Numbered from the stretch's first letter, positions 54,466-62,817 are shown. The stretch: 64,000 nucleotides of DNA from Syntrophus sp963665935 (GCA_963665935.1 OY762510.1:3782001-3846000); one strand, 5' to 3'. Notes: generated by a model from the sequence alone, not told the origin. Program-made: numbers and translations.

Positions 54466-54500
54466 CCCGTAAAATATCAGCTTAGAGGAGGATTATGCAA

Positions 54501-55355
54501 ATGGCGGTAAAAAAACTTGGAGTTCTTGGCGCCGGTGCGATGGGCGGCGGCATTGCCCAACATGCGGCTCAACTTGGTGTTGAAATCGTTCTTGGCGATA
54601 TTGATATGAAGTTTGTTGATGGCGGTGTTGCCCGGATGGAAAAACTGATGGCCGGTTCCATCAAAAAAGGAAAAATGACCGAAGACGAGGCGAAGGCGGC
54701 CATTGGAAGAATCAAGAAAACCGTCCAGATGGAAGACTTTGCCGACTGCGATTTCGTTATCGAAGCCATCATCGAAAACCTGAAGATCAAACAGGATGCC
54801 TTTGCGAAACTCGATTCCGTTGTCCGAGCAGACGCCATATTGGCCTCCAATACCTCATCCATGTCTCTGACCGAGATCGCCGCAGCCACCACGCGGCCGG
54901 ACAGAGTCGTCGGCATGCATTTTTTCAATCCTCCGCAGGTCATGAAACTTGTTGAAATTATCCGGGGCTATTTTACCTCTGACGAGACCGTCAAGGCCAC
55001 GGAAGACTTCACCAAACAGCTCAACAAGATTTCCGTCGACATCAAGAAGGATGCCCCCGGCTTCGTCGTCAATCGAATCATGATGGCCTCGGCCGTGGAA
55101 GCCTTGAAGCTTTATGAAGAAGGCGTGGCCACGATGGAAGACATCGACAAGGCGGTCAAGCTTGGACTCAATTACCCCATGGGTCCCTTCGAGTTGATGG
55201 ATCTGGTGGGTGCGGATATCAACAAACACATCCTGGATTACCTATTTGCCGAAACAGGTGAAGTCCGCTGGAATTCACCCCTCTCCCTCAAACTGAAGAT
55301 GAAGGCAGGTCAGCTGGGACGCAAAACAGGCGCCGGCTGGTACAAATACGAATAG
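54501..55355 (+). CDS. hbd: 3-hydroxybutyryl-CoA dehydrogenase
   Basis: 284 aa from ATG 54501 (AGGAGG 9 nt upstream; ATG 54495 is only 3 nt away from it). Rossmann motif GVLGAGAMGGGIAQ, ASNTSSMSLTEIAA, the catalytic His in MHFFNPPQVMKLVEII, DAPGFVVNRIM and the C-terminal GLNYPMGPFELMDLVG. It oxidises (S)-3-hydroxyacyl-CoA with NAD(P)+ in beta-oxidation, or acts reversibly in butyrate and benzoate metabolism. It is followed 18 nt later by the crotonase. Confidence 0.95.
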   Translation: MAVKKLGVLGAGAMGGGIAQHAAQLGVEIVLGDIDMKFVDGGVARMEKLMAGSIKKGKMTEDEAKAAIGRIKKTVQMEDFADCDFVIEAIIENLKIKQDAFAKLDSVVRADAILASNTSSMSLTEIAAATTRPDRVVGMHFFNPPQVMKLVEIIRGYFTSDETVKATEDFTKQLNKISVDIKKDAPGFVVNRIMMASAVEALKLYEEGVATMEDIDKAVKLGLNYPMGPFELMDLVGADINKHILDYLFAETGEVRWNSPLSLKLKMKAGQLGRKTGAGWYKYE

Positions 55356-55373
55356 CAAGGGGGACCAATACAA

Positions 55374-56153
55374 ATGGCATATGAAACGATCGTCGTAAAG
55401 GCGGAGGGCAGGATTGCCACAATATCGCTCAATCGGCCGCCCATGAATCCCCTGAACAGCGTCATTCTCCGGGAAATAACGCAGGCCGTGGGTGAGATTG
55501 AAACCGACAGCAATGTCAAAGTCATCATTTTGAACAGCGTTGGGGACAAGGCTTTTGCTGCGGGCGCAGACGTCAAGGAAATGGTCAACCTGACTCCCGT
55601 CGAGCTTTACGATTTCCTCCAGACCTTCCGCAATGCCTGTGAGAGTCTCAACCACTATCCCCTTCCCGTGATTGCCGCCATCAAGGGGCTGACCCTGGGA
55701 GGCGGTTGTGAACTGGCCATGGCCTGCGATCTGAGAATCGCAGCCGACAATGCCAAATTCGGCCAACCGGAAATCAATCTGGGAATCCTACCCGGCGCCG
55801 GCGGAACACAGCGACTGACTAGATTGGTCGGTGCGGCCCGCGCCAAGGAAATGATCCTGACGGGGGATATGATCGATGCGGCAACAGCGGAACGTTATGG
55901 CCTGGTCAATAAGGTGGTCCCCCTGGCAGACGTGGACAGCGCGGCATTGGAGCTGGCGGAAAAACTGGCGGCAAAACCGAAAGTCGGCCTGAAGATGGCA
56001 AAGGCTTCCATAAATGCCGGTCAGAATGTCGATCTCGGAACTGGGCTTGATTTTGAAATTCTCAGCTTTACGCTAGCCGGCGCTTCGGAAGACAAGTTCG
56101 AGGGTATGACGGCCCTGCTGGAAAAACGGAAAGCGAATTTTAAAGACAAGTAA
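55374..56153 (+). CDS. Enoyl-CoA hydratase (crotonase family)
   Basis: 259 aa. The oxyanion-hole element is AFAAGADVKEM, and GLTLGGGCELAMACDLRI is followed by FGQPEINLGILPGAGGTQRL, including both catalytic Glu positions of crotonase. It hydrates trans-2-enoyl-CoA. It forms an operon with the hydroxyacyl-CoA dehydrogenase, the usual pair for C4 acyl-CoA oxidation. A 17-bp perfect inverted repeat follows its stop. Confidence 0.94.
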   Translation: MAYETIVVKAEGRIATISLNRPPMNPLNSVILREITQAVGEIETDSNVKVIILNSVGDKAFAAGADVKEMVNLTPVELYDFLQTFRNACESLNHYPLPVIAAIKGLTLGGGCELAMACDLRIAADNAKFGQPEINLGILPGAGGTQRLTRLVGAARAKEMILTGDMIDAATAERYGLVNKVVPLADVDSAALELAEKLAAKPKVGLKMAKASINAGQNVDLGTGLDFEILSFTLAGASEDKFEGMTALLEKRKANFKDK

Positions 56154-56175
56154 ACTCCGATCCTGTTCCTTCTTT

Positions 56176-56225
56176 TTCCGGAAGGATGGGCGTATGCATT
56201 GACGATAGCGCCCATCCTTCCGGAA
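56176..56225. repeat. Perfect 17-bp inverted repeat between crotonase and FAD dehydrogenase genes
   Basis: TTCCGGAAGGATGGGCG is repeated inverted as CGCCCATCCTTCCGGAA with a 16-nt spacer. It begins 22 nt after the crotonase stop and has no T run on either side, so a processing or attenuation hairpin is as likely as a terminator. Confidence 0.75.
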
Positions 56226-56353
56226 CATTTATTCTGCACCAGACCTCTTTTCGTCCCAATAAGCTCAAGGCCTCTTTATTCAACATACGATCCCGATTAC
56301 CCCAAATGTTGGGGTGCGAATATCAACAGCAACTCCATAAAGGAGGAGAATTG

Positions 56354-57763
56354 ATGGAAAGCAAAAGTCCATTCGGTAAGGTATCCGCTGAAATTTTGGC
56401 CCAGTTGACCGCTGTAGTCGGTGAAAAACATGTCCTCACCGGAGATAGCCTGGAAAATTACGCACGGGATGAAATGCTCGGAGGGAAGTCATTTCCTCCG
56501 GAAGTTGCCGTCCGGCCTGCCACAAGCGATGAGGTGGCCGCCATCCTGAAGATAGCCGAGAGGAACATGATTCCCGTCACCCCGCGCGGCAGCGGCACGG
56601 GTCTTTCCGGAGGCGCCGCACCCATTTATGGTGGAATCGTGCTCTCTCTGGAGCGTATGAACAAAATACTGGAAATAGACAGAAACAACTTTACCGCCTA
56701 TGTCGAAGCGGGGGTCACCCTTGCCGATCTGCTCAAGGCAGTGGCCGAACAGGGACTCCACTATCCCATCTATCCGGGTGAAAGCGGCTCGGCGATCGGC
56801 GGCAATGTCGCTACAAATGCCGGAGGCATGAGGGCCGTAAAAGACGGGGTCACGAGGAATTTTGTCCTGGGACTGGAAGCCGTTCTGCCCAGCGGGGAAA
56901 TCATTTCGACCGGGGGTAAGTATGTCAAATGCTCTACCGCCTACGACCTGACCCAGCTCCTTATCGGTACGGAAGGAACAATGGCCGTCATTACCCGGGT
57001 CCTGTTGAAGCTTGTGCCGCCTCCGGGAAAGACGGAGATCCTCTTCATACCCTTCCACAGTCTCCATGACGCCATAAGTTGTGTCCCTGAAATATTGAGG
57101 CAGGGGCTTCTGCCGGCAGGAATCGAGTTTATGGAGCAGGACATCGTCAGAATCACGGAGCAATATAGCGGCACCACGATTCCCTTTCGCGAACATGAGG
57201 CCTTTCTCCTCATTATCGTTGAGGGGGCCAATGAGGATGAAATCCAGCAACAGATGGATGCCATCAGCCCTATCTGCATGAGCAATCATGCCATTGATAT
57301 TTTTCTGCCGGGAACCGAAAGGGCCAAGAGAAACCTGATGGAATTCCGGGAAAAGATCTACTATGCCTTGCAGTCTTACGGCACCCTGGATATCGCCGAT
57401 GTTGTCGTCCCCCGCAGCGCCATTGCCGAGTTCGTGGAATCCATCAAACAAAAAGGCGTGGATTCCGGCATACCGATTATTGCCCTCGGCCATGCCGGCG
57501 ACGGCAATGTGCATATCTGTCTCATGGGTAAGGATCCCGACGGCAAGCTTTACGGCAAGACCAAAGACCTTATGAAGGGGATCTGCCGGGAAGGGGTCGC
57601 GTTGGGTGGAACGATTTCGGGCGAACACGGACTTGGCTTTGCAAAAAGGGATTATCTGGCACTGGCTGCCGATGAGAGCAAAGTGAACCTCATGAAAAGG
57701 ATAAAGAAAGCCTTCGATCCCAACGGCATCATGAACCCCGGCAAAATATTCGGCGAAAATTAG
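56354..57763 (+). CDS. FAD-linked 2-hydroxyacid dehydrogenase, GlcD/D-lactate dehydrogenase-like
   Basis: 469 aa from ATG 56354 (AGGAGG, 7 nt upstream). FAD_binding_4 (PCMH) domain with VTPRGSGTGLSGGAAP, then PIYPGESGSAIGGNVATNAG and GLEAVLPSGEII; C-terminal FAD-oxidase domain with HAGDGNVHICLM and GTISGEHGLGFAKRDYL. It oxidises a 2-hydroxyacid such as D-lactate, glycolate or 2-hydroxyglutarate. No GlcE/GlcF or EtfAB subunits are adjacent, so the electron acceptor is not evident. Location after hbd-crotonase suggests coupling to acyl-CoA oxidation. Confidence 0.92.
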   Translation: MESKSPFGKVSAEILAQLTAVVGEKHVLTGDSLENYARDEMLGGKSFPPEVAVRPATSDEVAAILKIAERNMIPVTPRGSGTGLSGGAAPIYGGIVLSLERMNKILEIDRNNFTAYVEAGVTLADLLKAVAEQGLHYPIYPGESGSAIGGNVATNAGGMRAVKDGVTRNFVLGLEAVLPSGEIISTGGKYVKCSTAYDLTQLLIGTEGTMAVITRVLLKLVPPPGKTEILFIPFHSLHDAISCVPEILRQGLLPAGIEFMEQDIVRITEQYSGTTIPFREHEAFLLIIVEGANEDEIQQQMDAISPICMSNHAIDIFLPGTERAKRNLMEFREKIYYALQSYGTLDIADVVVPRSAIAEFVESIKQKGVDSGIPIIALGHAGDGNVHICLMGKDPDGKLYGKTKDLMKGICREGVALGGTISGEHGLGFAKRDYLALAADESKVNLMKRIKKAFDPNGIMNPGKIFGEN

Positions 57764-58066
57764 CTGAGACGGGTAAGCCGCCACAATGGATATGAGAGCT
57801 TCTTCTTGACAGAGCTGCTAAAAACGGATATAGGGGCGTAAATTTTTTACGAGGATATTATGCAAAATTTGTTTTCCGCATCAGCTTTCGTCTTTTTCAG
57901 CTTTTTTAGCTTTAGCTTTAAGGGGAGACATACGCCCTTGAGCTGATCGGTAGCTTAAATACCAACTTAGAAGCCGCGGGCACTTTAAAACCCGCGGCTT
58001 TTTTTATTTCTATTGTAGCTCATTTCAGGTTCAAGCGACTATTCAAGTGGAAAGGAGTATTACGGT
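57764..58066. other. Intergenic region with terminator
   Basis: About 300 nt. A strong terminator lies at 57971-58005. The left part (57764-57970) shows no gene or motif I recognise. Confidence 0.5.
57971..58005 (+). terminator. Rho-independent terminator
   Basis: A perfect 10-bp stem AAGCCGCGGG / CCCGCGGCTT, 10-nt loop, followed by TTTTTATTT, about 210 nt after the FAD dehydrogenase gene. Confidence 0.88.
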
Positions 58067-59254
58067 ATGGCCAACAGAAATGCATGTATTCTTGCAGGGG
58101 GAATGTCCCGGTGGGGCATGAGAGAAGCCTCTCTCGTGGATCTGTTTCAGGAAGCGGCAAAAGACTGCCTCGATTTCATCCCCGGGTTAAAACCAAAGGC
58201 AATCGACGGATTTCTCGTCTCCTCTGCGTACTCGGGACGATGTTCCTTTCAAGTCAATCTGGCTCCTGTTATTGCGGAGCGCTGCGGATTGCAGCCGACT
58301 TCCGTCTGTGCAAGAGTCGACGTCCTCTGTGCAGGGGGAAGCACGGCGATTCTGCTGGCAAAAGCCCTCGTGGAATCCGGCAATGCGGAGATCGTCATGG
58401 TGGCCGGCGGGGAAAAGCTCTTCACCCCGCAAAAATGGGAGGTCTTTTACAGCGAATTGGCCTCCATCGATCACGACTGGGATGCCCCTCACGGCCTCGG
58501 CCTGCCTCCCCCCTATTTTGCCATGATCGCCAAAGAACACATGAAGCATTACGGCACCACCAAGGAACAACTGGCTCGGGTTTCCGTATCCAATTATTTC
58601 TTCGGTCATGACAATCCCAAGGCACAGATGCAGAAAATGCTCACACTGGAAGAGGCGATGAACGCCCCCTCCGTCGTGCCTCCCCTCACCCTCTACGACT
58701 GCTGCCCCATCACGGACGGCGCTGCCGCCTGCATTATTGCAAGTGAAGACAAGGCGAAGGAGCTGACCGACAAACCGCTGGTCTATCTTCGAGGCTGCGC
58801 CCAGGCTTCTCAACACAGTGTTTCCGCAAACCATGGCGGCCAGCACATGGCCGACTGGCCCGCTCTGCGGAGTGCGGCGGAAAAGGCCTTCCGGATGGCC
58901 AAACTGACCCCGGATCAGATTGACGTTGCTCAGGTTCATGACTGCTTCTCGATTTCTCAGATCATCGAAGTCGAAGAACTGGGTTTCTGCAAAAAGGGAG
59001 AAGGGGGCGCCTTTGTCGGCTCGGGCCAGAACCAGATAGGCGGCAGGATCCCCATCAATACGGATGGTGGCCTCCTTGCCGTCGGCCATCCCTTCGGGGG
59101 CACGGGCATTCGACAGGGGACGGAGATCATGAGGCAGCTCCAGGGTACGGCCCGCCATCAGGTTCAGGATGCCTGCTTCGGTCTGACGCACAATCTCAGC
59201 GGCCTGAACACGGAACAAACCGTCATCATCTACGGCAGAGAGCCTGCAAACTAA
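58067..59254 (+). CDS. Thiolase-family acyl-CoA acetyltransferase (SCP2-thiolase type)
   Basis: 395 aa with AAAGGAG 9 nt upstream. Active-site Cys region RVDVLCAGGSTAILLAKAL, then VHDCFSISQIIEVEELGFC and the C-terminal NTDGGLLAVGHPFGGTGIRQ with the conserved His. This subgroup differs from canonical thiolases and normally acts with a DUF35 OB-fold partner, encoded 10 nt downstream. Analogous pairs include BbsB/BbsA of toluene degradation. It cleaves 3-oxoacyl-CoA; the specific substrate is unknown. Confidence 0.93.
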   Translation: MANRNACILAGGMSRWGMREASLVDLFQEAAKDCLDFIPGLKPKAIDGFLVSSAYSGRCSFQVNLAPVIAERCGLQPTSVCARVDVLCAGGSTAILLAKALVESGNAEIVMVAGGEKLFTPQKWEVFYSELASIDHDWDAPHGLGLPPPYFAMIAKEHMKHYGTTKEQLARVSVSNYFFGHDNPKAQMQKMLTLEEAMNAPSVVPPLTLYDCCPITDGAAACIIASEDKAKELTDKPLVYLRGCAQASQHSVSANHGGQHMADWPALRSAAEKAFRMAKLTPDQIDVAQVHDCFSISQIIEVEELGFCKKGEGGAFVGSGQNQIGGRIPINTDGGLLAVGHPFGGTGIRQGTEIMRQLQGTARHQVQDACFGLTHNLSGLNTEQTVIIYGREPAN

Positions 59255-59264
59255 GGAGGAGTTT

Positions 59265-59762
59265 ATGTCATCCGCAATTCCCGTTCTTGAAGATTTATAC
59301 CCCGTCACCATGGATATGTGGCCTGTGCAGGCCAAAGAGTTTAACCGAGTTCACCCCTTCTATGAAAACCTCAAGGCGGGAAAACTGACAACCACCCGCT
59401 GCAGAGACTGCGGCGCAGTCTCTTATCCCCCGCGGGTCATCTGCCCGGAATGCTACAGCGATGATCTCGAATACATTGAACTGCCCGACAAAGGTAAGGT
59501 CGTGGTCTTTTCGGAAACCCTCAAGGGCGTCCCCCTGGGCTTTTCCGCCCCCCTGATCCATGCCACCATCGATCTGGGTGAAGATAGTCCCGTCCGGCGC
59601 CTGCTGATCCGAGTAACAAATTGCCCGGTCGGTCAACTCAAGGAAGGGGACGAATTACGCCTTGTTGTTTTTGATGTACCCCCTCATCCCATCGAAAAAG
59701 GAAAGAAGGGAACGATCCTGTCCGAACGGGTCTTTTTCGCCTTTGAACCCGTCACCAGATAG
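59265..59762 (+). CDS. DUF35 OB-fold/zinc-ribbon acyl-CoA-associated protein
   Basis: 165 aa. Zinc ribbon CRDCG...CPECYS (about 48-64) followed by an OB-fold beta barrel (GKVVVFSETLKGVPLGFSAP, LRLVVFDVPP). Members form stable complexes with SCP2-type thiolases, supplying a CoA-binding or structural role. It starts 10 nt after the thiolase stop and is certainly co-transcribed. Confidence 0.92.
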   Translation: MSSAIPVLEDLYPVTMDMWPVQAKEFNRVHPFYENLKAGKLTTTRCRDCGAVSYPPRVICPECYSDDLEYIELPDKGKVVVFSETLKGVPLGFSAPLIHATIDLGEDSPVRRLLIRVTNCPVGQLKEGDELRLVVFDVPPHPIEKGKKGTILSERVFFAFEPVTR

Positions 59763-59802
59763 TCCCACCATTTGAAAGAGAATTTGATTTATCCCCACGC
59801 AT

Positions 59803-59852
59803 GATCTATAAAATAGATCGAGAGTATCTGGGCATAACCTGCCCATATACTC
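59803..59852. repeat. Two adjacent hairpins after the thiolase-DUF35 operon
   Basis: The first is a perfect 7-bp palindrome GATCTAT-AAA-ATAGATC (59803-59819). The second is a 13-bp stem with one mismatch, GAGTATCTGGGCA / TGCCCATATACTC (59822-59852). No T run follows, so this is termination-like or a regulatory structure. Confidence 0.55.
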
Positions 59853-59959
59853 GATGCAGAAAAATAGAATCTTCTTTCCGTATGCCTATTCTTTCGTAGA
59901 AATATACAGTTCTACAGAATTTCTTGATGTGCCTCATAAGACAATGAAAGGAGGAGAGG

Positions 59960-60199
59960 ATGGACTTTCTGAACATCATTATTGCCTCAATGGGTATTCC
60001 GGTAAAGCCAAGAACCATTATTGCCGTCGGTTTTGCCTCGATTGTTGGTCTTGTGTGTTTGTTGTCGTTCGGCGGTCTTTTCTATCTAAAACTGGTCAGG
60101 CCAACTGAGGATGCCGGCCTATTCCTAAACATATTCCTGTCCAGCCTGGGTTATATTGTCGGGATTCTCACAGGCATACTGGGAATCAAGAGTGAGTAG
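59960..60199 (+). CDS. Small two-TM membrane protein
   Basis: 79 aa with a good ribosome-binding site (AAAGGAGG, 5 nt upstream). Two hydrophobic helices (TIIAVGFASIVGLVCLLSFG and IFLSSLGYIVGILTGILGI) are joined by a short polar loop; the second has GxxxG-type spacing. Holin-like or small stress membrane proteins look like this, but nothing specific can be said. It stands at the left end of an accessory island. Confidence 0.6.
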   Translation: MDFLNIIIASMGIPVKPRTIIAVGFASIVGLVCLLSFGGLFYLKLVRPTEDAGLFLNIFLSSLGYIVGILTGILGIKSE

Positions 60200-60300
60200 A
60201 TCCATCGTCAGATTGACGTCCAAGATCACTTTTCAGTCGCGTATAGGAGAAAGCACAGGAACAGTACCGGGAGAGACAGGCACAAAAAAAAGCAACTATT

Positions 60301-60357
60301 GCCCAACGAGACAATGCAGCGGACGTCTCGCAGCCACCGCTGATTTTGTTTTTAGGT
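60301..60357. repeat. attC-like imperfect inverted repeat (tentative)
   Basis: GCCCAAC at 60301 fits the R-prime core RYYYAAC of integron attC sites, and CAGCGG...CCGCTG forms an internal inverted repeat as in 59-base elements. The matching GTTRRRY core is not seen, so it may be a degenerate attC or chance. Confidence 0.25.
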
Positions 60358-60368
60358 TTACTGTGAAA

Positions 60369-61451
60369 ATGAAAATGAAGTTACTTGAAAGTGGAACCGT
60401 CATATCAGACTCAGGCAAAGTTCTTCAATTCAGTATCGACGACTTCACTCAAAACATATGCCTTGCTGATAATTGCTTCATCTGTTCAGCGTCACGAGAT
60501 GAAAAAGAGTTCAATGATGAGCACATTATTCCTCAATGGATCTTGAAGAAATACGGACTTTATCAGAAGTTTATCAGCCTACCCAACGGTAAATACTTTC
60601 GGTACGACAAGTACAAAATTCCTTGTTGTAAAGAATGCAACAGTCTACTCGGCCGAACATTTGAAGACAAGATATGTGATGCACTTTCCAAGGACTACTA
60701 CATGTTTCGAAGTTTTCTTTCCAAGCACTATCCGCTCTTATTTGTTTGGATGGCATTGATATTCCTGAAAACTCACCTAAAAGACAGATTCTTTCGTGAG
60801 GAATTCACCAAGGAGGAGAAGATCAGTGATTCCTATGACTGGGAGACGCTTCACCATATTCACTGTCTTGTCTTGGCTGTCTGTAACGGAATCGCTATTG
60901 ATCCGGAGGCGCTGGGAACCTTGATAGTCTTACCCGCAGTAAAGTCAGATTTATACGATCCATTCGACTATGCAGACCTGTACTATTGTAAAACCATGCT
61001 TATCAAATTCGGTGAAGTAGCAGTCTTGTCTGTTTTGAATGACTCATGTGCCGCCATGAACATTCTGGAAGATGTTCTTAAGCGAATTCGTGGTCGACTG
61101 AATCCGCTGCAACTTAAGGAGTTAGTGGTAAGATTTGCGCACTGTAACATCTCGTTGATAAACAGACCTGAGTTCTTTACGTCTGTAGATCCTAAACATA
61201 ACTTAATAAAGATTGGAGCAAAATTACCAGAGAGCATAGACATTGGGGAATTCAATAGGAAGGAATATGGTGGAATGTTGTACGAGTTTCTCAAGCCAGC
61301 GCTCCAAAACTTTCAAAGCCGCAATAGGGAGTGGGAGATAGAACACCTAAAAGCTGGTGAGTTGTCATATCTATTTGACGAAAATGGACGGTTCAATGCA
61401 CGTTCAATTATTTTTAGAGATGAAAGTGGGAATGAAATAGTTGAAACCTAA
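60369..61451 (+). CDS. HNH endonuclease-like protein
   Basis: 360 aa from ATG 60369; GTG 60363 and ATG 60375 are equally possible and no Shine-Dalgarno decides. The N-terminal 110 residues form an HNH/treble-clef motif: CFICSASRDE, DEHIIPQWIL and CCKECNSLLG, with two CxxC zinc knuckles bracketing the His-containing core. The remaining 250 residues are largely helical without known motif. HNH proteins of this type occur as mobile nucleases or in defence loci; the function here is unknown. It is AT-richer than the thiolase operon next to it. Confidence 0.75.
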   Translation: MKMKLLESGTVISDSGKVLQFSIDDFTQNICLADNCFICSASRDEKEFNDEHIIPQWILKKYGLYQKFISLPNGKYFRYDKYKIPCCKECNSLLGRTFEDKICDALSKDYYMFRSFLSKHYPLLFVWMALIFLKTHLKDRFFREEFTKEEKISDSYDWETLHHIHCLVLAVCNGIAIDPEALGTLIVLPAVKSDLYDPFDYADLYYCKTMLIKFGEVAVLSVLNDSCAAMNILEDVLKRIRGRLNPLQLKELVVRFAHCNISLINRPEFFTSVDPKHNLIKIGAKLPESIDIGEFNRKEYGGMLYEFLKPALQNFQSRNREWEIEHLKAGELSYLFDENGRFNARSIIFRDESGNEIVET

Positions 61452-61789
61452 TCGGGTAGCCATGGGTTTTTCTCCCCCCACGGAAACAGGGGACATCATA
61501 CCAGTTTTTGATTAACGGAAGGCGTTGAAAGATATAGAAACAAAGTATAGCACGTATTGCGAGAGTCGTTGCAGAGCATTATCCCCATCATATAACACAG
61601 CGTGGAAATCGCAGGCAGGATATATTTTTCTGGAACAAAAAGGGGACGGATTTATTTTAGCCTGTCCGCCACGCAGGTGACCGGTATTATCCTCCAAAGA
61701 AGAGGTAAATCAAGAAGTACGATTGCATTATGTAGCATAGCGAGATATATTAATTGCATATTGCAACATAGACTTTTGGAGGGAAGGAC
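61452..61789. other. Accessory non-coding stretch with transposon-end-like fragments
   Basis: About 340 nt with no gene. Two similar G-rich fragments, CAGGGGACATCATACC (61487-61502) and AAGGGGACGGATTTATTT (61639-61656), resemble sequences I have seen flanking REP-associated (IS200-like) transposases. No transposase is present. Confidence 0.3.
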
Positions 61790-62008
61790 ATGGATACAGC
61801 GGTGAGAATATCTGAAAAACTTGTAGAGGAAGCAAGGAGATTTGGGCGGATCGACCATAGATCTTTGGCTGGCCAAATTGAGCATTGGGCACGCTTGGGC
61901 AAGTGCGCTGAGGAGAACCCTGATCTGCCATACTCACTGATAAAGGAGATCCTGCTTGGACTGGATGAGTTGGATGAGAATGAGAAGACAGAATACAAGT
62001 TTGGATAG
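61790..62008 (+). CDS. ParD-like antitoxin
   Basis: 72 aa with GGAGG about 8 nt upstream. The sequence VRISEKLVEEARRFGRIDHR and SLAGQIEHWARLGKCAEENP matches the ParD-like antitoxin family (ribbon-helix-helix type, HRSxAGQIEHWARLG signature). It precedes a RelE-type toxin gene by 6 nt, the usual antitoxin-first order. It should neutralise the toxin and autorepress the operon. Confidence 0.88.
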   Translation: MDTAVRISEKLVEEARRFGRIDHRSLAGQIEHWARLGKCAEENPDLPYSLIKEILLGLDELDENEKTEYKFG

Positions 62009-62014
62009 GCCGAA

Positions 62015-62296
62015 ATGAAAATCTACCAATCCAGGTCCTTTGAGAAGAAAGTAAAGCAAATGTCGAAGTCCGAAAAGGAAGCTCTGGATCAAGAAGTGAA
62101 AGGGATAACCGAAAATCCGGCTATCGGGGAAGAAAAGAAAGGTGACCTGAAAGGCATATTCGTTCATAAATTCAAGCTCAAAACAACCCTGCACCTGCTT
62201 GCCTATCGGAAGATTGGTGATAATTTGGAGCTGGTGATGATTGGGCCTCACGAGAGCTACTACCGCGACCGGAAACAATCTTTAAAGAACCGATAG
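62015..62296 (+). CDS. RelE/ParE-superfamily toxin
   Basis: 93 aa. Pattern of RelE-type toxins: N-terminal FEKKVKQMSKSEKEALD, central GDLKGIFVHKFKLKTTLHLL and C-terminal LVMIGPHESYYRD. Members usually cleave ribosome-bound mRNA, others inhibit gyrase; which applies is not decided by sequence here. Paired with the ParD-like antitoxin 6 nt upstream. Confidence 0.88.
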   Translation: MKIYQSRSFEKKVKQMSKSEKEALDQEVKGITENPAIGEEKKGDLKGIFVHKFKLKTTLHLLAYRKIGDNLELVMIGPHESYYRDRKQSLKNR

Positions 62297-62817
62297 CAGG
62301 AGAAAAGATCGGATATCAACGGATACTTCGCGCGCCCTTAATGCAAGTTGAAACAGAACGACATTCGTTAACAGGAGGTCAATATGGGTAAAAAGCTGGT
62401 GGTCTGTTTTGACGGCGCTAGCTGAATATCAGTCAGCTCACGGCGTTCCGTCCTTAAAGAAGGAACTTGTACAGGAAGGGCCGCATCTGAATAAGTTCCG
62501 CACCTTCTGCGAGCTGAACTGGCAAATAAGCATGGAACTGGTCGAACAGGCCCATACCCTGCAACGCAATAGGGACCGGAATGCTCGAAATGCCTTTCCC
62601 TCTTAGTTCTGAAGAGGGTCTTTCCGTACATTTCCTGATAGCGATTTTTCCTGTATCCTACTTGTTTCTGATCGATTTCCCATTGTAATATCTTCTTTTT
62701 TGGTCTATGGTTTTGGTCCTCTCATCGCGCCAGAGAAGAACAGTATAAATACAAGTAATAACAAAGGGATGGATACGGAAGGGGCAAATTCAACCGGCAG
62801 CCCCTTGGAAAATTGTC
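62297..62817. other. Fragmented right end of the accessory island
   Basis: About 520 nt holding the DUF2235 remnant described separately, then AT-rich DNA (62610-62817) up to folE2 in which I see no gene. Confidence 0.5.
62384..62606 (+). pseudogene. Remnant of a DUF2235-type gene fused to an unrelated fragment
   Basis: A good ribosome-binding site (GGAGG) precedes ATG 62384, MGKKLVVCFDGAS then TGA. KKLVVCFDGTWN is the start of DUF2235 alpha/beta-hydrolase (Tle1-like) proteins, so only the first strand is left. In another frame at 62409-62606 a 60-residue stretch (PHLNKFRTFCELNWQISMEL) continues without matching that family. It looks like debris of insertion and deletion at the island edge. 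Confidence 0.45.

Larger units (their letters stand above)
53920..54494. other. Long intergenic region with one possible small gene and the hbd promoter
   Basis: About 575 nt. It contains the possible 38-aa basic protein gene at 54038-54154 and a good promoter at 54436-54465. The rest (54160-54430) is AT-rich and holds nothing I recognise. Confidence 0.5.

Noticed and set aside
56489..57784. 431-codon open frame antisense to the GlcD-type gene
   Set aside because: No recognisable motifs; overlaps a strongly supported gene on the other strand.
58187..59335. 382-codon open frame antisense to the thiolase
   Set aside because: Shadow frame; the plus strand encodes a well-conserved thiolase and DUF35 pair.
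62384..62425. A second selenoprotein (MGKKLVVCFDGAS followed by TGA)
   Set aside because: The reading after TGA does not continue the DUF2235 family and DUF2235 is not a Sec family; a truncated gene explains it better.
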